NCBI GenBank assembly: GCA_013360195.1
Contig: JABWCQ010000006.1
Span: 1 to 64,000 of the forward strand
Direction of reading: 5' to 3'
From: a bacterium
Lineage (GTDB): Bacteria; Electryoneota; RPQS01
DNA length: 64,000 nucleotides
Shown: positions 59,835-64,000 of the stretch, piece by piece
Layout of the letters: the number at the start of each line of letters is the position of its first letter
Numbering within the stretch: position 1 is the first letter of the stretch
The notes under the pieces: generated by a model
Databases searched by the model: none
The model's input: only the letters and a program-made list of their open reading frames with translations
Told to the model about the DNA's origin: nothing
Translations under genes and position numbers: made by a program

Positions 59835-60559
59835 TTCTCCGTAGTCCCGAATTGAGTGACCGGCTTATTAATCTGCTCGAGTCGGACGGTGTTGACTTCG
59901 CGTGCCTTCCTGTAACGCGCACAGAGTTCATTCACCCAGGTTATATCCCTATCAATAAATTCTCTACGATTGCGTTTACAAGCTCCAATGGCGTGAGAGG
60001 ACTCTTTCGCGCACTTGAATCTTCGGCACATATCCTTCCACTTAACACTCGCCTTGCCGCGGTCGGCAAAGCAACTGCCGACACGATTCATGAACTCTTC
60101 AGCCGCAATGCTGACATTGTGGCAGAGAATGCGTCTGGTGCTTCGCTCGCACACTTACTTTGTCAAGAGCTGCCCGCCGGCACGGAGATCCTCTATCCGT
60201 GCCCCGGCGGGCACAATCCCGAGTTTGCAGACCGGTGCCGCGCATTCGGACTAAATGTTCATCCCCTGCCGGTCTATCGCACGGTAGAAGTGGATCCGGA
60301 TACAATCAGGTTGGCATTGTCCGCAAGTGTTGAACCCGACGCAGTGATCTTTTACGCACCTTCGGCTGTCAATGCATTTCAGAAAGCACTGCCGGCACCT
60401 TGGCCTTTCAGAGCTATTGCAATCGGTCAAACGACTGAACGGGCACTGCACGACGCCGGCCAGGCTGTAGTAGTTCGTTCAGAATCAACTGAACCGCACT
60501 CTATTGTGCTGGCGATTCACGGAATTCATAGTATGGAATGGGAGACGCAGAATGCTTGA
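59816..60559 (+). CDS. hemD: Uroporphyrinogen-III synthase
   Basis: A 247-aa protein that inverts ring D and closes hydroxymethylbilane to uroporphyrinogen III. The family is weakly conserved; visible marks are 'FTSSNGVRGLF' (~60), 'AAVGKATADTI' (~88), 'YPCPGGHNPEF', 'LPVYRTVEVDP', 'VIFYAPSAVNAF' and 'IAIGQTTERAL'. It overlaps hemC at its start and hemE at its end, which supports the call. Confidence 0.92.
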   Translation: MRMRVLILRSPELSDRLINLLESDGVDFACLPVTRTEFIHPGYIPINKFSTIAFTSSNGVRGLFRALESSAHILPLNTRLAAVGKATADTIHELFSRNADIVAENASGASLAHLLCQELPAGTEILYPCPGGHNPEFADRCRAFGLNVHPLPVYRTVEVDPDTIRLALSASVEPDAVIFYAPSAVNAFQKALPAPWPFRAIAIGQTTERALHDAGQAVVVRSESTEPHSIVLAIHGIHSMEWETQNA

Positions 60560-61616
60560 CATCACGCTGGCTCGGCAAAGAAAAAGCGGCGAGGTTGAAA
60601 CACATCGGTTCCTTCGCGCCGCACGCGGAGAGACGCTCGAAATACCACCGGTGTGGTTAATGCGTCAGGCAGGACGTTACCTGCCTGAATACCTTGCCGT
60701 TCGTGCCAACAATGACTTCATCAAAGTATGCAGGACACCTGACTTGGCCTGCGAAGTGACCCTGCAGCCGATTCGCAGGTTTGATTTTGACGCGGCTATT
60801 CTATTCAGCGACATTCTTATTCCTGCGATTCCCCTTGGAGCAGGGTTGCATTTTGATGCCGGACATGGGCCAGTCATCGACCGGCCAGTGAGATGCCGCA
60901 GGGATGTAGAGGCACTAAAGGAGTTTGAGCCCCGGGAAGAGCTTGCAGATGTCCTCGATGCGGTGGCAATGATTCGCAGCGAACTAAGTGCTGATAAAGC
61001 ACTAATCGGCTTCGCCGGCGCACCGTTTACATTGGCGACGTACTTGATCGAAGGCGGGAAACCGGATCCTTTCCGGCATACCAAGAAGATGATGTACAGC
61101 GATCCGCAGAGCTTTTCAATCCTGCTCGAAAAACTCGCGGACATGACAATCGAGTACATGAAGGCCATGGTCGAATCGGGTGCAGACGCAATTCAGCTGT
61201 TTGACACATGGGGCGGAATTCTTACAGACAATGAATACAGAGCGGTCAATCTTCCGGTGCTGCAGCGAGTATTCTCTGAATTGAATTCTCTTGACGTTCC
61301 TTTGATTTACTTTGTCCTCAACGGAATGCACTTACAGTCAACCACTGAAACCGGTGCAAGTGTCTATGGCTTGGACTGGAGAATGAGCATTTCTCAAGCC
61401 CGGCAGCGGTTCGGACATGACACCGCACTGCAAGGTAATCTTGACCCTGTGCTGCTGCTTACGGACGAACACACCATTCGCACAAGCGCCCGATCGATCC
61501 TCAATGAGGCAGGACATCGCGGATTCATTTTTAATCTCGGTCACGGGATTCTTCCCGATACGCCGATTCACCACGTTGAGGTGCTCCTCGATGAAATCAG
61601 GGGAGCATCGAGATGA
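60552..61616 (+). CDS. hemE: Uroporphyrinogen decarboxylase
   Basis: A 354-aa enzyme that removes four carboxyl groups to give coproporphyrinogen III. I chose ATG 60552, overlapping hemD by eight bases with GGGAGA ahead. Signatures: 'PPVWLMRQAGRYLPEY' (~35-50, catalytic Arg), 'AAILFSDILIP' (catalytic Asp), 'GFAGAPFTLATYLIEGG', 'QLFDTWGG' and 'FNLGHGILPDTP'. Complete. ATGA overlap with hemN. Confidence 0.97.
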   Translation: MLDITLARQRKSGEVETHRFLRAARGETLEIPPVWLMRQAGRYLPEYLAVRANNDFIKVCRTPDLACEVTLQPIRRFDFDAAILFSDILIPAIPLGAGLHFDAGHGPVIDRPVRCRRDVEALKEFEPREELADVLDAVAMIRSELSADKALIGFAGAPFTLATYLIEGGKPDPFRHTKKMMYSDPQSFSILLEKLADMTIEYMKAMVESGADAIQLFDTWGGILTDNEYRAVNLPVLQRVFSELNSLDVPLIYFVLNGMHLQSTTETGASVYGLDWRMSISQARQRFGHDTALQGNLDPVLLLTDEHTIRTSARSILNEAGHRGFIFNLGHGILPDTPIHHVEVLLDEIRGASR

Positions 61617-63007
61617 TAAAGACAAACTGGATAGACATTCCTGAAGATCAGCTCTTTGCGATGGTTGAGGAGCTTGACACACGAGGTCCGCGCTACACGT
61701 CATATCCAACAGTGCCGGTATGGAAGGCTCCGCTCAATCGCGAGGCTTACACCAATTCGCTGCGCAGACTTGGAAAGGAAGGCAAGGCGATAGCCGTGTA
61801 TGTGCATTTGCCGTTCTGCCGCCAGCGCTGCCTGTACTGCGGCTGCAATGCACACATTACGCATGATGAAGCGCGCATCCATAGATACATGGATGCATTG
61901 GAAACCGAGGTCAGGAAGGTAACCGACGAATTCAAGCATCCGTTGACGCACAGTCAACTGCACCTTGGCGGCGGTACACCGACTTACGTGCCGGTATCGC
62001 GGCTGGCAAAGCTGCTTGACTTGGTAATTGAGAGAATTCCAGGGGCAGAGAGTTCAGATCGCTCGATTGAGGTTGACCCGCGAGTTACAACGGATGAGCA
62101 TCTCGACTTGCTGGCTGAACGGGGTTTCACTCGAATATCTGCCGGCCTGCAGGATTTGAATGCCGATGTCCAGCACGCAGTACGGCGTGAGTACACGTTC
62201 CTCGAGATCAGTGAATTTATAGAGCGAGCGCGCTCGCGCGGTTTCCTGAGTGTCAATATTGATCTCATATACGGCCTGCCGATGCAGACGCGCCGGACTT
62301 GGAAAGACACGGTGCAAGCCGTGGCTTCACTTAGACCCGACCGGCTTGCCTGCTTTGGGTATGCGCACCTTCCGGCCAGAATGAAGCATCAGCAGGCAAT
62401 TCATGAAGAAGATCTGCCAACGTCCCGTGATCGGCTGGGGATGCTGTTCGATGCACACCGCATCTTCGGCGCAGAAGGGTACGTCGGAATAGGTATGGAC
62501 CATTTTGCGCTGCCGGAAGATGACCTTGCGGTTGCGCAGGATGAAGGCAGATTATGGCGCAACTTCATGGGATACACTACAACACGCGGCTTGGAATTGC
62601 TCGGATTGGGATGTTCAGGCATCAGCGAGTTTACAGATCTATTCGCACAAAACATATCGTCACCGGAAGTTTATGCAGCGGCGATTGAGCAAGGACATCT
62701 GCCCTTGGAACGCGGTCACGAGCTAAGCGCGGACGACCGTGTCACAAAGCAGATTATCAATCACCTCATGTGCAATCTTGAAGTGCATGTGCCGGACGCG
62801 GCGGAAGTCAACGATGAAGACTTCTTCGCTCGCATGAAGAACGCCATGGGCTGTGTTGGTTCGTTTGAACCACTTGGTTTGGTTACGAAGAACGGCTCCG
62901 GTTATCACGTTACACAGCTAGGCCAACTGTTCGTAAGGAACCTTGCAATGCCGTTTGACAGATACCTCAGAGAGCAGTCCAATGTTCTGTTTTCAAGAAC
63001 GGTGTAG
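61613..63007 (+). CDS. hemN: Oxygen-independent coproporphyrinogen III oxidase (radical SAM)
   Basis: A 464-aa radical SAM enzyme that converts coproporphyrinogen III to protoporphyrinogen IX without oxygen, in keeping with an anaerobic or facultative life. Iron-sulfur Cys motif C-x3-C-x2-C in 'FCRQRCLYCGCN' (~69-76), with the extra HemN Cys; SAM motif 'LGGGTP'; 'SVNIDLIYGLP' and 'GIGMDHFALPEDDLA'. The Tyr-rich N-terminus 'GPRYTSYPTVPVW' is specific to HemN rather than HemW. Coupled to hemE by ATGA; hemH follows after nine bases. Confidence 0.97.
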   Translation: MIKTNWIDIPEDQLFAMVEELDTRGPRYTSYPTVPVWKAPLNREAYTNSLRRLGKEGKAIAVYVHLPFCRQRCLYCGCNAHITHDEARIHRYMDALETEVRKVTDEFKHPLTHSQLHLGGGTPTYVPVSRLAKLLDLVIERIPGAESSDRSIEVDPRVTTDEHLDLLAERGFTRISAGLQDLNADVQHAVRREYTFLEISEFIERARSRGFLSVNIDLIYGLPMQTRRTWKDTVQAVASLRPDRLACFGYAHLPARMKHQQAIHEEDLPTSRDRLGMLFDAHRIFGAEGYVGIGMDHFALPEDDLAVAQDEGRLWRNFMGYTTTRGLELLGLGCSGISEFTDLFAQNISSPEVYAAAIEQGHLPLERGHELSADDRVTKQIINHLMCNLEVHVPDAAEVNDEDFFARMKNAMGCVGSFEPLGLVTKNGSGYHVTQLGQLFVRNLAMPFDRYLREQSNVLFSRTV

Positions 63008-63016
63008 GGCATCGAT

Positions 63017-63970
63017 ATGAAAGAAGCCATACTACTTGTAAACATGGGTGGACCTTCCAGACGGAATGATGTCGAGCCCTATCTGCGGGAGATTTTCAGC
63101 GATCCGGCAATTATTGATTTGCCCGCATTCATCCGCAAACCGCTTGCAAGTCTGATTGCGATGAAGCGAAAAGAGGAAGTCGCAGACCGCTATGAGGCAT
63201 TAGGTGGATACAGCCCGCTTTTTCATTGGTCCGAAGCGCTCAGGCAGAACATTCTGCGCGAACTGAATACACGTGGAATAGATATGGATGTTGCTTGGGC
63301 GTTTCGATACATGTCCCCGTCTATACACGACACGATGAGTGTCCTGTCCTCCAAAGGTGTGGAAAAGGTTCATGTGCTGCCGCTGTTTCCGCATTACACT
63401 CATACGATGACGGGATCAGTCATGAAAGAAGTCAAGCGGTCGGCTCAACGAACGAAACTGCTGTACGAGTATATTGAAGATTGGGGACAGGAAACACAAA
63501 TACTGGAGCTGTGGGGAACATACCTCAGTAACGCAGTCTTAGAAGCCGGGAACGGTGCGCGCGTAATGTTTGTTGCACACGGAATCCCTCAAATCTACGT
63601 GAACCGGGGTGACGACTACCCTGAGCGTGTTCGAATGTCGGCACAAAAACTATGCTCACTCTTGCCGGCAAGCACAGAGTGGACGGTTGCGTTCCAGAGC
63701 AAAGTCGGTCCGCTCGAGTGGACGAAGCCTTACATGGAAGACGTGCTCGAAGAATGGTCAAAGAGTTCCGCCCCGATAGTGATGATGCCACTCAGTTTTG
63801 TTGCAGATTGCCTTGAAACCCTGTACGATCTTGATGATGTTGCCAAACACCTCGCGGGAAAGCACGGGGCAAAGAAGTATGTGCGCGCACGTGTATTCAA
63901 TGATGACCCTGAATTTGCCAAGGCGCTGATAGACGTCTGGCAGGAGAAGTGTTATGCGGAATGCTGCTGA
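63017..63970 (+). CDS. hemH: Ferrochelatase
   Basis: A 317-aa enzyme that inserts Fe2+ into the porphyrin. Marks: 'LLVNMGGPSRRNDVEPYL', 'YSPLFHWSE' (substrate loop), the metal-binding His in 'FVAHGIPQIYV' (~188) and Glu in 'VADCLETLYDLD' (~266). The N-terminus is directly LLVNMGG, so the start ATG 63017 is secure. It ends 'CYAECC', overlapping the next gene. No transmembrane tail. Confidence 0.96.
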   Translation: MKEAILLVNMGGPSRRNDVEPYLREIFSDPAIIDLPAFIRKPLASLIAMKRKEEVADRYEALGGYSPLFHWSEALRQNILRELNTRGIDMDVAWAFRYMSPSIHDTMSVLSSKGVEKVHVLPLFPHYTHTMTGSVMKEVKRSAQRTKLLYEYIEDWGQETQILELWGTYLSNAVLEAGNGARVMFVAHGIPQIYVNRGDDYPERVRMSAQKLCSLLPASTEWTVAFQSKVGPLEWTKPYMEDVLEEWSKSSAPIVMMPLSFVADCLETLYDLDDVAKHLAGKHGAKKYVRARVFNDDPEFAKALIDVWQEKCYAECC

Positions 63971-64000
63971 AACCTTGCGTCCGAGCGTAATCGTAATCGG
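63954..64000 (+). CDS. Start of a probable protoporphyrinogen oxidase (partial)
   Basis: ATG 63954, overlapping the hemH stop by 17 bases with GGAGAAG ahead, encodes MRNAAETLRPSVIVIG and runs off the window. The beta strand 'PSVIVIG' is the opening of an FAD-binding Rossmann fold (GxGxxG expected next). Position after hemH suggests HemG/HemY. Confidence 0.6.
   Translation, partial: MRNAAETLRPSVIVI

Noticed and set aside
1-64000. CRISPR array, rRNA or restriction-modification genes
   Set aside because: No regularly spaced repeats, rRNA segments, Cas, methylase or restriction motifs were found.

Overview
The window looks like the chromosome of an uncultured Gram-negative bacterium of the FCB superphylum (Zixibacteria/KSB1/Calditrichota/Ignavibacteria-like; the exact phylum cannot be fixed by eye). 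The grounds are type IX secretion (Por) C-terminal sorting domains of the 'YQNYPNPFNP' type on large secreted proteins, very large CXXCH multihaem cytochromes, NHL propellers and AT-moderate DNA.

Layout. Positions ~30 to ~45,080 are an integrated mobile island. Both ends carry the same ~115 bp repeat: the 3' part of a tRNA-Ser gene, from the anticodon loop to the acceptor end, with its terminator. A tyrosine recombinase lies just inside the left copy. Neither copy has the 5' half of the tRNA, so a second, tandem element probably lies to the left of the window.

Island, left part (1.4-8.6 kb): three hypothetical genes, the last (730 aa) divergent from a compact four-gene ubiquitin-like conjugation operon. 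That operon encodes a 69-aa Ubl ending in GG plus one residue, an E2-like protein with tandem zinc knuckles, a JAMM/JAB isopeptidase and a ThiF/E1-like adenylating enzyme. Island, middle (8.9-27 kb): a secreted metzincin-type protease split by an IS3-family element, with a tandem, internally deleted duplicate and companion proteins; a 994-aa sorting-domain protein; a mutasome cassette (imuB with an in-frame stop, a DUF6504-like protein, dnaE2); a plasmid-like primase-helicase with an iteron-like TGCAGG cluster. Island, right part (27-44.7 kb): a tandem array of three FG-GAP/sorting-domain genes, each with a poly-G tract of 11, 9 or 10 G (only the 10-G copy is in frame), alternating with truncated or full copies of a glycoside-hydrolase-like gene, then giant beta-helix/sorting-domain proteins. 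The array looks phase-variable and recombining.

Chromosomal part (45.1-64 kb): a POT-family peptide transporter; a six-gene minus-strand operon (outer-membrane barrel, CsgG-like lipoprotein, CsgG-like partner, SurA-like PPIase, 26-haem and 16-haem cytochromes) that resembles a porin-cytochrome electron conduit; a six-haem cytochrome and an NHL-repeat protein; then, divergently, a haem biosynthesis operon hemC-D-E-N-H and the start of a probable hemG/hemY. The haem operon sits beside genes carrying 48 CXXCH motifs and has a CRP/FNR-family palindrome upstream.
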